Shown one piece after another: positions 7,517 through 14,860 of a DNA stretch of 39,849 nucleotides. A program made the position numbers and the translations under genes. How positions within the stretch are numbered: the first letter of the stretch is position 1; each line of letters begins with the position of its first letter. Location: positions 1 through 39,849 of the forward strand of contig CAJUGG010000098.1 of NCBI GenBank assembly GCA_910585995.1, given 5' to 3'. The notes below the pieces were generated by a model. The model saw only the letters and a program-made list of their open reading frames with translations. It was not told the origin of the DNA and ran no database searches. This DNA comes from an uncultured Lachnospiraceae bacterium (GTDB taxonomy: Bacteria > Bacillota > Clostridia > Lachnospirales > Lachnospiraceae).

Positions 7517-8581
7517 TTGAAGACGGAGATTGTTTGGGTTGATCGGGAAGATATGGATGATGGGATGCTTAGGAGAGCGGGGGAGATCTTGAGAGAGGGA
7601 GGATTGGTGGCGTTTCCGACGGAGACGGTGTATGGGTTGGGGGCGGATGCGTTGAATGAGGAGGCGGCGGGGAAGATTTATGCGGCGAAGGGGAGGCCTT
7701 CGGATAATCCTTTGATTATACATATTGCGGATTGGGAGGCGCTTGAGGGGGTGGTGAGAGAGGTGCCTGAGGTGGCTGTGAGACTTTCGGAGGCATTTTG
7801 GCCGGGGCCTTTGACGATGATATTTCATAAGAGGGATTGTGTGCCTTATGGGACGACAGGAGGGCTTGATACGGTGGCGGTGCGTATGCCGTCGGATGAG
7901 ATTGCGAGGGAATTGATACGGCAGGGGGGTGGGTATGTGGCAGCGCCGAGTGCGAATCGGTCGGGAAGACCAAGTCCTACGGCAGCACAGCATGTATATG
8001 AGGATATGGAGGGGCGGATTCCTTTGATCCTGGATGGGGGAGAGGTGGAGATTGGATTGGAGTCTACGATTGTAGATTTGACGGAGGGGTGTCCGGTGGT
8101 GTTGCGGCCTGGATTTATCTCTCTGGAGATGCTTAAGGGGGTGATTGGGGAGGTGAAGATGGATCAGGGGCTTCTTCGGTCAGATGACGTGGCGCGGCCG
8201 AAGGCGCCGGGGATGAAGTATCGGCATTATGCGCCGAGGGCGGAACTTAAGATTGTAGAGGGGACACAGGAGGGAGTTGTTTCCTATATTAATAAGAAGG
8301 TTCAGGAGGATTCTGATACGGGGATTATCTGTACGGAAGAGACGAGGGCATTCTATCCTGCGGGTCATGTAAAATGTATTGGGTCTAGAAAGGATGTAAG
8401 ATCGATTGCGCATCATCTGTTTGGGATTCTGAGAGAATTTGATGAGGATGGGGTGTCTCGGATCTATTCGGAGTCTTTTGACAGTCCGGGGCTTGGACAG
8501 GCGATTATGAATCGGCTGTTAAAGGCAGCGGGGCATCAGAAGATTCTGGTGAAAGAAAAAGATACACAGGAGGAGATGTGA
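7517..8581 (+). CDS. tsaC2: L-threonylcarbamoyladenylate synthase, Sua5/TsaC2 type
   Basis: This enzyme makes threonylcarbamoyl-AMP from threonine, bicarbonate and ATP for the t6A37 modification of ANN-decoding tRNAs. The 354-residue length matches the two-domain Sua5 form. A YrdC domain (about 12-200) holds VAFPTETVYGLGADA, IYAAKGRPSDNPLI, FWPGPLT and APSANRSGRPSPT. The Sua5 domain (about 230-345) follows a SPG/RPG-type linker and APGMKYRHYAP. The start is TTG with AAGGGG at 7503-7508. Codons in the first two thirds are unusually G-ending (GGG, GCG, AGG), unlike genes after 9 kb. It ends 1 bp before upp, so the two are cotranscribed. Confidence 0.93.
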   Translation: MKTEIVWVDREDMDDGMLRRAGEILREGGLVAFPTETVYGLGADALNEEAAGKIYAAKGRPSDNPLIIHIADWEALEGVVREVPEVAVRLSEAFWPGPLTMIFHKRDCVPYGTTGGLDTVAVRMPSDEIARELIRQGGGYVAAPSANRSGRPSPTAAQHVYEDMEGRIPLILDGGEVEIGLESTIVDLTEGCPVVLRPGFISLEMLKGVIGEVKMDQGLLRSDDVARPKAPGMKYRHYAPRAELKIVEGTQEGVVSYINKKVQEDSDTGIICTEETRAFYPAGHVKCIGSRKDVRSIAHHLFGILREFDEDGVSRIYSESFDSPGLGQAIMNRLLKAAGHQKILVKEKDTQEEM

Positions 8582-8582
8582 G

Positions 8583-9212
8583 ATGGCAAAGGTAATTGTG
8601 ATGGATCACCCGTTGATACTGCATAAGATTGGGATTATCCGCAGAGTGGAGACGGGGTCTAAGGATTTTAGGAGTCTGGTCAGTGAGATTGCGATGTTGA
8701 TGTGCTATGAGGCTACGAGAGGTCTGAAACTTACCGATATAGAGATTACTACACCGATCTGTAAGGCGACGGTGCAGGAACTGGAGGGGAAGAAACTGGC
8801 CGTGGTTCCGATCCTCAGAGCGGGGCTTGGCATGGTGGAGGGGATGCTGACGATGATTCCTGCGGCTAAGGTGGGACATATCGGACTCTACCGCAATGAA
8901 GAGACGTTAGAACCTGTGGAATATTATTGTAAACTTCCCAAAGACTGCGCGGAACGGGATGTCTTTGTGGTGGACCCTATGCTGGCTACTGGGGGATCGG
9001 CTTCTGCAGCGATTACGATGCTGAAGCAAAAGGGAGTGAGGCAGATCCATTTTATGTGCATCATTGCAGCCCCGGAGGGGCTTGCACGGATGCAGAAGGA
9101 TCATCCGGATGTGGATATTTATGTTGGCACCCTGGATGATCATCTGAATGAGTATGGATATATTGTTCCGGGTCTTGGAGATGCGGGCGACCGGATCTTT
9201 GGCACCAAATAG
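8583..9212 (+). CDS. upp: Uracil phosphoribosyltransferase
   Basis: This enzyme converts uracil and PRPP to UMP, the pyrimidine salvage route. The 209-residue protein has the full family length and the PRPP-binding loop DPMLATGGSASA near residue 128. It also has VPILRAGLGM near residue 77 and the C-terminal uracil-binding YIVPGLGDAGDR. An AGGAGGAG site overlaps the end of the upstream Sua5 gene; the genes are 1 bp apart and probably coupled. It converges on the LysR gene with only 6 bp between stops and no obvious terminator. Confidence 0.97.
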   Translation: MAKVIVMDHPLILHKIGIIRRVETGSKDFRSLVSEIAMLMCYEATRGLKLTDIEITTPICKATVQELEGKKLAVVPILRAGLGMVEGMLTMIPAAKVGHIGLYRNEETLEPVEYYCKLPKDCAERDVFVVDPMLATGGSASAAITMLKQKGVRQIHFMCIIAAPEGLARMQKDHPDVDIYVGTLDDHLNEYGYIVPGLGDAGDRIFGTK

Positions 9213-9218
9213 GAGGCG

Positions 9219-10127
9219 TTAGTCGTTTCTATGCTGTCTTTTCTTCTGGACGGTGGACTGCACATAAGAGATCATATTGTTGACGCTGTTGTCCCGTTTT
9301 TTGTTTTTCTTCAGGATAAAACCTTTTAGAAAGTGGATGGGTTCCTGGAACGGACGGATGGAAAAGGTACTGGTGTCTGTTAGAAAACTCAGTTCGTCCA
9401 CGGTCACAAAAGAGATCCCCCGTCTTTGCTCTACCAGATTCTGCATGATGCGGATCTGGTGGAGCGTCTGAAAACGCGGAACGATCTTTAATTGCTGAAA
9501 AGCACTTTCCAGCCGGGAGTAGATCAGGGAACCAGGCGGGAAGGTTAAGAGTCGTTCATTTTTTAACAAACTCAGAGGGATCCGCTCATATTGTTCCAGA
9601 GGATGTCCCTTGGGTAATAGGGCATGGAGTTCGCAGTTCTGGATGGGGATGGTGTCAAAGACTTCCAGGTCACAGTTATCAGGAATCAGTGTGTAGGCTA
9701 AGTCGATCTCTTCAGACAGAAGCTGTTCTAACATGATCTGGCTCGTATTTTCTATAATCAAGACTTCATATCCCGGATATCGTTCCTGAAAATCCGAAAA
9801 GATCTGTGTCAGGATCCAATCACCTAAGGTACTGTGAATCGCCATCTTTAGCTGTTGATGATTCAGAGAAGAGAGTTCCCGCATGTCTTTTTGGGCTTCT
9901 TCCACGGCGTTTAAGATGTTGTAGACATGGGACATAAAGCGTACACCTTCCGGGGTAAAGACTAAGGGTTTGGCGTTTCGGTCGATCAAGAGAACCCCTA
10001 ATTCGGTCTCTAATTTCTGGATTGCGTTGGAGATGGAGGGCTGAGAGATGAAATGTGCCTCTGCTGCTTTTGAAAAACTTCGCAATCGGTATATAGTTTC
10101 TAAATATTCTAATTTCTTTAAATCCAT
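9219..10127 (-). CDS. LysR-family transcriptional regulator
   Basis: The 302-residue protein begins MDLKKLEYLETIYRLRSFSKAAE, followed by the SQPSISNAIQKLE recognition helix region (about residues 28-45) and a periplasmic-binding-protein-like effector domain (about 90-290). ATG 10127 is used, not the longer frame, because AAGGGGG lies 8 bp before it on the minus strand. It is divergent from the transketolase-TRAP operon, and a T-N11-A palindrome lies in the shared gap at 10251-10265. This is the classic LysR arrangement, so it very likely controls that operon. The inducer is unknown, probably the imported substrate or an intermediate. Confidence 0.92.
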   Translation of the reverse strand: MDLKKLEYLETIYRLRSFSKAAEAHFISQPSISNAIQKLETELGVLLIDRNAKPLVFTPEGVRFMSHVYNILNAVEEAQKDMRELSSLNHQQLKMAIHSTLGDWILTQIFSDFQERYPGYEVLIIENTSQIMLEQLLSEEIDLAYTLIPDNCDLEVFDTIPIQNCELHALLPKGHPLEQYERIPLSLLKNERLLTFPPGSLIYSRLESAFQQLKIVPRFQTLHQIRIMQNLVEQRRGISFVTVDELSFLTDTSTFSIRPFQEPIHFLKGFILKKNKKRDNSVNNMISYVQSTVQKKRQHRND

Positions 10128-10250
10128 GAAAAATACCCCCTTTTTCACAAAAAAAGTATCAAAAATCATACATTTAGTTAATAAAAACATAGTACATTCT
10201 ACTAGGGATTGTAGGATGTTGGATGTAAAAGTGTCAAGAACTATTTTTTT

Positions 10251-10265
10251 ATAGTTTTAGACTAT
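10251..10265. promoter_or_regulatory. Probable LysR binding site (T-N11-A palindrome)
   Basis: ATAGT at 10251-10255 and its complement ACTAT at 10261-10265 flank 5 bp, which fits T-N11-A. The centre (10258) is about 65 bp upstream of the transcription start predicted from the -10 at 10311-10316, the usual LysR recognition-site position. Confidence 0.6.
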
Positions 10266-10286
10266 ACTACCATAAAAAATGGATAT

Positions 10287-10316
10287 TTTACACTGTTGAT
10301 TGGAATATGCTATGAT
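10287..10316 (+). promoter_or_regulatory. Promoter of the transketolase-TRAP operon
   Basis: TTTACA (10287-10292) and TATGAT (10311-10316) are 18 bp apart, with a TGC extended -10 just before the hexamer. The expected start is near 10323, giving a leader of about 128 nt. Confidence 0.6.
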
Positions 10317-10338
10317 TTTTTTGTGCAAAAAATACAAC

Positions 10339-10404
10339 TTGCAGAACGATTTTGATCAATTTGACGAAAGACACCGTAGAATAAGAAAAGAAATCGTCCT
10401 GCAA
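10339..10404 (+). other. Stem-loop in the leader of the transketolase operon
   Basis: TTGCAGAACGATTT (10339-10352) pairs with AAATCGTCCTGCAA (10391-10404) with one A-C mismatch, enclosing about 38 nt. No U-run follows. I see no TPP riboswitch core, although a thiamine-dependent enzyme follows. Confidence 0.45.
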
Positions 10405-10450
10405 AATAAGAGCTATAAAAAATGGGGAGACCATGAAAGGAGCGAGTGAT

Positions 10451-11284
10451 ATGAACAAAGAGATCACCATTGCAGAGTTGAAAGAAAAGGCAAAACAACT
10501 CAGAAAAACGGCTGTGACCATGATTTATGAAGCACAGTCGGGACATCCAGGCGGAGCATTATCCATCGCAGATATTGTATCCTGTCTGTATTTCAGGGAG
10601 ATGAATGTGGACCCGAAGAATCCACGCTGGGAGGACCGTGACCGTTTTGTACTTTCCAAAGGACATGTATGCCCGATTCAGTATTCTGCATTGGGAATCC
10701 TGGGATTTTTCCCGGAGGAAGACCTGCATACGCTGCGTAAAGAGGGTTCCAAGCTTCAGGGACATCCGTCGATGAACAAATGCCCAGGTATTGATATCTC
10801 TACTGGTTCTTTAGGACAGGGCCTGTCTTGTGCAGTAGGTATGGCACTGGCTGGCAAACGCGACGGCAAAGACTATATGGTCTATGCAGTAGTAGGCGAC
10901 GGTGAGGCAGACGAGGGACAGATCTGGGAGGCAGTGATGGCTGCTTACCGTTATCATCTGGACAATCTGGTTGTGATCATCGACAACAACGGACTTCAGA
11001 TCGACGGTACAACAGACGAGATTATGCCGCAGCTGGATTTCACCAAGAAATTTGACGCATTTGGATATGATACATATGAGATCGACGGACATAACATGGA
11101 GCAGATCGTGGAGACTTTTGACAAGATCCATGCAGCAAAAGACGGCAGACCGAAATTTATCAATGCACATACAATAAAAGGCAAAGGCGTATCCTACATG
11201 GAGAACCAGCTTGCATGGCATGGTATGGCACCAAACGACGAGCAGTATGCTCAGGCAATGAAAGAACTTGAGGAGGGATTCTAA
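10451..11284 (+). CDS. Transketolase, N-terminal (thiamine diphosphate-binding) subunit
   Basis: The 277-residue protein is the N-terminal half of a split transketolase. It has SGHPGGALSIADI near residue 27 and SKGHVCPIQYSALG. The ThDP/Mg motif is VVGDGEADEGQIWEA, ending about 25 residues later at IIDNNGLQIDG. KGKGVSYMENQLAWHG lies near the end. AAAGGAG (10436-10442) precedes ATG 10451. The C-terminal half follows immediately (1-bp gap). Its position beside an SDR and a TRAP importer suggests a catabolic role on a specific keto-sugar or sugar acid rather than the housekeeping pentose pathway; the substrate is not evident. Confidence 0.93.
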   Translation: MNKEITIAELKEKAKQLRKTAVTMIYEAQSGHPGGALSIADIVSCLYFREMNVDPKNPRWEDRDRFVLSKGHVCPIQYSALGILGFFPEEDLHTLRKEGSKLQGHPSMNKCPGIDISTGSLGQGLSCAVGMALAGKRDGKDYMVYAVVGDGEADEGQIWEAVMAAYRYHLDNLVVIIDNNGLQIDGTTDEIMPQLDFTKKFDAFGYDTYEIDGHNMEQIVETFDKIHAAKDGRPKFINAHTIKGKGVSYMENQLAWHGMAPNDEQYAQAMKELEEGF

Positions 11285-11285
11285 G

Positions 11286-12221
11286 ATGGATAAGAAATTA
11301 ATTGCAACCCGCGACGGCCTCGGTGATGAGCTGGTAGAGCTGGGTAAAGAGAATAAAAGTATCTATGTAGTAGACGCAGACATCGGAAAATCCTGCAAGA
11401 CCACTGCATTTGCAAAAGCGCTTCCGGAGCAGCATGTCAATGTGGGTATCGCAGAGCAGAACGCAGCAGGCGTGGCAGCCGGACTGGCTACCTGCGGCAA
11501 GGTTCCGTTTGTAGTAACTTATGCAGTATTTGGTTCTCTTCGTATGTGTGAGCAGATTCGTCAGGAGATCTGCTATCCGAAATTAAACGTTAAGATCGCA
11601 TGCTCTCACGGCGGTGTGACTCCGGCCAACGATGGTGCATCTCATCAGTGTATCGAGGATATGGGTGTACTTCGTACCCTTCCAAATATGACCGTGATTA
11701 TGCCGGCAGACTACTGGGCAGCACGCAAGCTGGTAAAAGCAGCTGCTGAGATGGATGGTCCTTGCTACCTTCGCTTTACCCGTGATGCGATTCCAGTAAT
11801 CTACGATGAGAATGCGACCTTTGAGATCGGCAAAGCAAACCAGTTAAAAGAAGGAAAAGACGTGGCAATTATCGCCAACGGTGACACTGTTCGCCTGGCA
11901 TTAGAAGCAGCTGAAGCACTGGCAAAAGACGGCATCGCTGCAAGAGTGTTGGATATGCACACCGTAAAGCCTCTGGATGTGGACGCTGTCAAAGCCTGCA
12001 TCAACGACATCGGCAAGATCATCACCGTAGAAGACCACAATATCATCAACGGTCTTGGCGGAGCAGTATGTGAAGTAGTAGCCGAGATGGGCAAAGGCAT
12101 CGTTAAGAGAATCGGTATCCAGGATCAGTTCGGACAGTCCGCACCATACGAGAGACTGTTAGCGATCAACGGCATCACCACCGAGAATATCGTAGCATCT
12201 GCAAAAGATCTGTTAAAATAA
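11286..12221 (+). CDS. Transketolase, C-terminal (pyrimidine-binding and C) subunit
   Basis: The 311-residue protein supplies the pyrimidine-binding domain (VDADIGKSCKT; NVGIAEQNAAGVAAGLA with the conserved glutamate) and the transketolase C-terminal domain (VAIIANGDTVRLALEAAE, ARVLDMHTVKPLD, TVEDHN). A GAGGAGGG site lies inside the end of the preceding gene, so the two halves are translationally coupled and should assemble as a heteromer. Split transketolases of this type are common in Clostridia and archaea. A 78-bp hairpin repeat separates it from the SDR gene. Confidence 0.93.
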   Translation: MDKKLIATRDGLGDELVELGKENKSIYVVDADIGKSCKTTAFAKALPEQHVNVGIAEQNAAGVAAGLATCGKVPFVVTYAVFGSLRMCEQIRQEICYPKLNVKIACSHGGVTPANDGASHQCIEDMGVLRTLPNMTVIMPADYWAARKLVKAAAEMDGPCYLRFTRDAIPVIYDENATFEIGKANQLKEGKDVAIIANGDTVRLALEAAEALAKDGIAARVLDMHTVKPLDVDAVKACINDIGKIITVEDHNIINGLGGAVCEVVAEMGKGIVKRIGIQDQFGQSAPYERLLAINGITTENIVASAKDLLK

Positions 12222-12237
12222 TAAAAAAATCAGCGTA

Positions 12238-12315
12238 AGCTTGTTCAGCACCCGGAAGGATGTCCGGATGCAAAGCAGCCGGATATTCTTCCAGATCCAG
12301 GGTGCTGAACAAGCT
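12238..12315 (+). repeat. 78-bp hairpin repeat, copy 2 (upstream of the SDR gene)
   Basis: The outer stem AGCTTGTTCAGCACCC / GGGTGCTGAACAAGCT is a perfect 16 bp. The inner stem GGAAGGATGTCCGG pairs with CCGGATATTCTTCC through two G-U wobbles. Relative to copy 1 (7406-7483), a T-A pair has become C-G on both sides of the stem, a compensatory change. Confidence 0.75.
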
Positions 12316-12345
12316 GGAGCGGAACTTTAATAGGAGGGAATTTGT

Positions 12346-13113
12346 ATGGATTTCAAGGGAAAAGTTGCCATTGTTACAGGTTCTGGTTCGCCGAGAGGTA
12401 TCGGACGTGAGATCACCCGCGCATTGGCAGAAAAAGGCTGCAGTGTAGTTGTGGCAGACATGAATCTGGAAGGCGCTCAGAAGAATGCAGAAGACTTAAA
12501 GAATGAGTTTGGCTGCGATTCCATGGCAGTCAGCGCCAACGTAACGGATGAAGCATCTGTAAAAGCGATGTTCGACGCTGTCTTTGCAAAATATGGCCGT
12601 ATTGATATCCTTTGCAACAATGCAGGTATCACCCAGCCAGTGACGATTGCAGATATGACCAAGGATGATTTCCTGAAGATCATGAACGTCAATCTGGTAG
12701 GAACCTTTATGTGTTCCAAATTAGTCGTACCATACATGGTAAAAGGCAATTATGGAAGAATCGTTAATACTTCCTCTGTCTCTGCAAAATGTGGCGGCGG
12801 CGTATATGGCGGCGCACACTACTGTGCAGCAAAAGCAGGCATCATCGCATTTGCACGTGCACAGGCAATGGAGCTTTGCAAAGAATACAAAGATATGATC
12901 ACCGTAAACTGCGTATGCCCAGGTCTGATCGCTACGGATATTCGTGCAGAGCTTTCCGATGAAAAAGAGAAAGAGTCCCGCGCAAAACAGGCAATGGGCC
13001 GCGCTGGTACTGCACGTGAAGTTGCCAATACGATTGTATGGCTTGCTTCCGATGAGGCTTCTTATGTATCTGGTGAAGATGTGAACATCAACGGCGCATC
13101 TTACTTTGGATAA
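12346..13113 (+). CDS. Short-chain dehydrogenase/reductase (SDR), classical type
   Basis: The 255-residue classical SDR has the nucleotide-binding segment VAIVTGSGSPRGIGREI near residue 7 (two residues longer than the usual TGxxxGIG loop). D39 (VVADMN) follows strand 2, which favours NAD(H). The NNAG motif lies near 88. The catalytic serine is in NTSSVSAK and the YxxxK pair in HYCAAKAG. It looks like FabG/gluconate-5-dehydrogenase relatives. Lying between transketolase and a TRAP importer, it probably oxidises or reduces a sugar acid or polyol, but the substrate is not readable. AGGAGGG at 12332-12338 is the ribosome binding site. Confidence 0.9.
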   Translation: MDFKGKVAIVTGSGSPRGIGREITRALAEKGCSVVVADMNLEGAQKNAEDLKNEFGCDSMAVSANVTDEASVKAMFDAVFAKYGRIDILCNNAGITQPVTIADMTKDDFLKIMNVNLVGTFMCSKLVVPYMVKGNYGRIVNTSSVSAKCGGGVYGGAHYCAAKAGIIAFARAQAMELCKEYKDMITVNCVCPGLIATDIRAELSDEKEKESRAKQAMGRAGTAREVANTIVWLASDEASYVSGEDVNINGASYFG

Positions 13114-13146
13114 AAACAATTATAATTTTAAGGAGGGTTTATAAAA

Positions 13147-14250
13147 ATGAAAAAGAGAAAAGTGACAGCACTGCTTCTTGCATTTGCCATGGTATTGACA
13201 GCTGTAGGTTGTGGAGGGGGAAATCAGGCAGCATCTTCCGACGAAGCATCTACCGGTTCTGACGACAGCGCAGCAGCTTCTGATGAGGGAGGAGATGCCG
13301 AAGCTTCCGATACTACATACGATAAGCCAGAATTTACATTAAAGCTTGGCCACAGCGATACCACCAGCAACCTGCTTCATGTATCCTTAGAGCACTTTGC
13401 AGATGATGTATTTGAAAAATCCAATGGACGTGTAAAGATTGACCTGTATGCAGCAGAGCAGTTAGGTTCCAATGCAGAGATGGCAGAGATGTTAGAGATG
13501 GGTTCTCTGGATGCCATGATGATGCCGCAGGGCCAGGAAGCTACCTATGCACCCAAACTGAATGCACTTGGTCTTCCATTCCTGTTCCCGAACTATGATG
13601 CAGTCTATGCTGTATTGGACGGCGAGATCGGTGATGAGCTGGTTACAGATCTGGCAAACCGTAACATGATTCAGATTGCTTACTGGGAGAATGGTCTTCG
13701 TCAGGTGACGAACAGCAAGACCCCGATCAATGCACCGGAAGACTTAAAGGGTCTGAAGATTCGTACACCGGAAGATTCCATGACCTTGGCGATCTTCAAT
13801 GCACTGGGAGCATCTCCGTCTCCTCTGGCGTTCTCTGAGCTGTATCTGGCTCTTCAGCAGGGCACCTTTGACGGACAGGAGAATCCGGTATCCAATATCC
13901 ACGCAAACAACTTCCAGGATGTACAGAAATACATCGCAATTACCAATCACAAATATGAGTGCAAGAACATGATCTTCTCTCTGACCACATGGAATAAGCT
14001 TCCGGAAGAAGTACAGACACTTCTGACCGAGTCTGCTAAGACCTTTGGGGATGAGCACAGAAAAGCAATCGTGAACAGCAGTGACACCATGCTTGCAGAG
14101 CTTGAGGAAGCTGGTATGGAAGTAACCAATCCGGACCCGGCAGCATTCCAGGCAGCTACCGCTTCTGTATATGATGACTTCTACGCTGAGAATGACTGGG
14201 CAGAAGATCTGGTCAACAGAATGAAAGAAGTGATTGGGAGTGCAGAATAA
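13147..14250 (+). CDS. TRAP transporter solute-binding lipoprotein, DctP family
   Basis: The 367-residue protein has a lipoprotein signal ending at a lipobox (AVGC, Cys22), then a Ser/Asp/Ala-rich linker to about residue 55, then a DctP fold. The substrate-binding arginine region is LRQVTNSKTPINAPEDLKGLKIRTP and the later part has LQQGTFDGQENPVSNI. It captures a carboxylate, probably a sugar acid, for the Q and M membrane subunits downstream. A hairpin with a T-run at 14291-14328 follows it, which probably makes this gene the most highly expressed of the transporter set. Confidence 0.94.
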   Translation: MKKRKVTALLLAFAMVLTAVGCGGGNQAASSDEASTGSDDSAAASDEGGDAEASDTTYDKPEFTLKLGHSDTTSNLLHVSLEHFADDVFEKSNGRVKIDLYAAEQLGSNAEMAEMLEMGSLDAMMMPQGQEATYAPKLNALGLPFLFPNYDAVYAVLDGEIGDELVTDLANRNMIQIAYWENGLRQVTNSKTPINAPEDLKGLKIRTPEDSMTLAIFNALGASPSPLAFSELYLALQQGTFDGQENPVSNIHANNFQDVQKYIAITNHKYECKNMIFSLTTWNKLPEEVQTLLTESAKTFGDEHRKAIVNSSDTMLAELEEAGMEVTNPDPAAFQAATASVYDDFYAENDWAEDLVNRMKEVIGSAE

Positions 14251-14290
14251 TCCTTGATCTGTGAAAGGTTTAACAATTTGACGTAACATG

Positions 14291-14328
14291 GATGTCCAGG
14301 GCATGCTGGCATGTCCTGGCATCTTTTT
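14291..14328 (+). terminator. Hairpin with T-run between the binding protein and TRAP membrane genes
   Basis: GATGTCCAGGGCATG pairs with the following CATGTCCTGGCATC through a few wobbles or mismatches and is followed by TTTTT. Probably a partial terminator or 3' stabiliser that lowers expression of the membrane subunits. Confidence 0.6.
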
Positions 14329-14349
14329 CGAGGAAGAGAGGTGGATGCT

Positions 14350-14847
14350 TTGAAAGCTTTAGACAAATTATGCGGTATTTTAGATATGATTGCGACTTTG
14401 ATCACCTCAGTGTTGATGGTCTTTCTTACAATACTGATTGGAGTTAACGTTATCAGCCGTTTTATCCTTAATTCACCGATTGCCTGGCAGTACGAAGTTA
14501 CACTTGTCTGTCTGTCATGGGTAGTATTTATCGGTATGTCCATAACTTTTAGAAACGATGAACATATGCGCCTTACCTTCGTATGCAATGCACTGCCGGA
14601 ACATCTTCAGCCGATCTGGATGGTGATTATGGATGCATTGGTACTGTTGTTCTTAGTTTATGGCGGTTATTGCAGTATCTCCGTGGTACAGAATGCGATG
14701 CCGACGCTGTATCAGACCATTCCGGTCAGCAGAGGATTTTTCTATATGCCTTTCCCGATTGGTTGTCTGTTCAGCATTTTTCACATCATTAATAACAGCT
14801 ATAAGAGGCTGAATGGTATCCCGCTGACAGCTTCTGCGGACGAGTAA
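14350..14847 (+). CDS. TRAP transporter small permease, DctQ family
   Basis: The protein of about 165 residues has four hydrophobic helices, including ATLITSVLMVFLTILIGVNV and WMVIMDALVLLFLVYGGY. The motif ISRFILNSPIAWQYEVTLVCLSWVVFIG is characteristic of the small TRAP subunit. The start is probably TTG 14350 with AGAGAGGTGG before it; GTG 14341 is the alternative. It works with the large permease downstream, driven by a cation gradient. Confidence 0.88.
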   Translation: MKALDKLCGILDMIATLITSVLMVFLTILIGVNVISRFILNSPIAWQYEVTLVCLSWVVFIGMSITFRNDEHMRLTFVCNALPEHLQPIWMVIMDALVLLFLVYGGYCSISVVQNAMPTLYQTIPVSRGFFYMPFPIGCLFSIFHIINNSYKRLNGIPLTASADE

Positions 14848-14860
14848 GGAGGGAGAGTTC

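Noticed and set aside
6844..7993. Long minus-strand open frames rich in Arg, Pro and His
   Set aside because: They are antisense to the Sua5 and two-component genes and result from the local G-rich plus strand. They have no ribosome binding site or recognisable domain.
10320..10450. TPP riboswitch ahead of the transketolase genes
   Set aside because: The conserved thi-box sequences and fold are not visible, only a simple stem with one mismatch.
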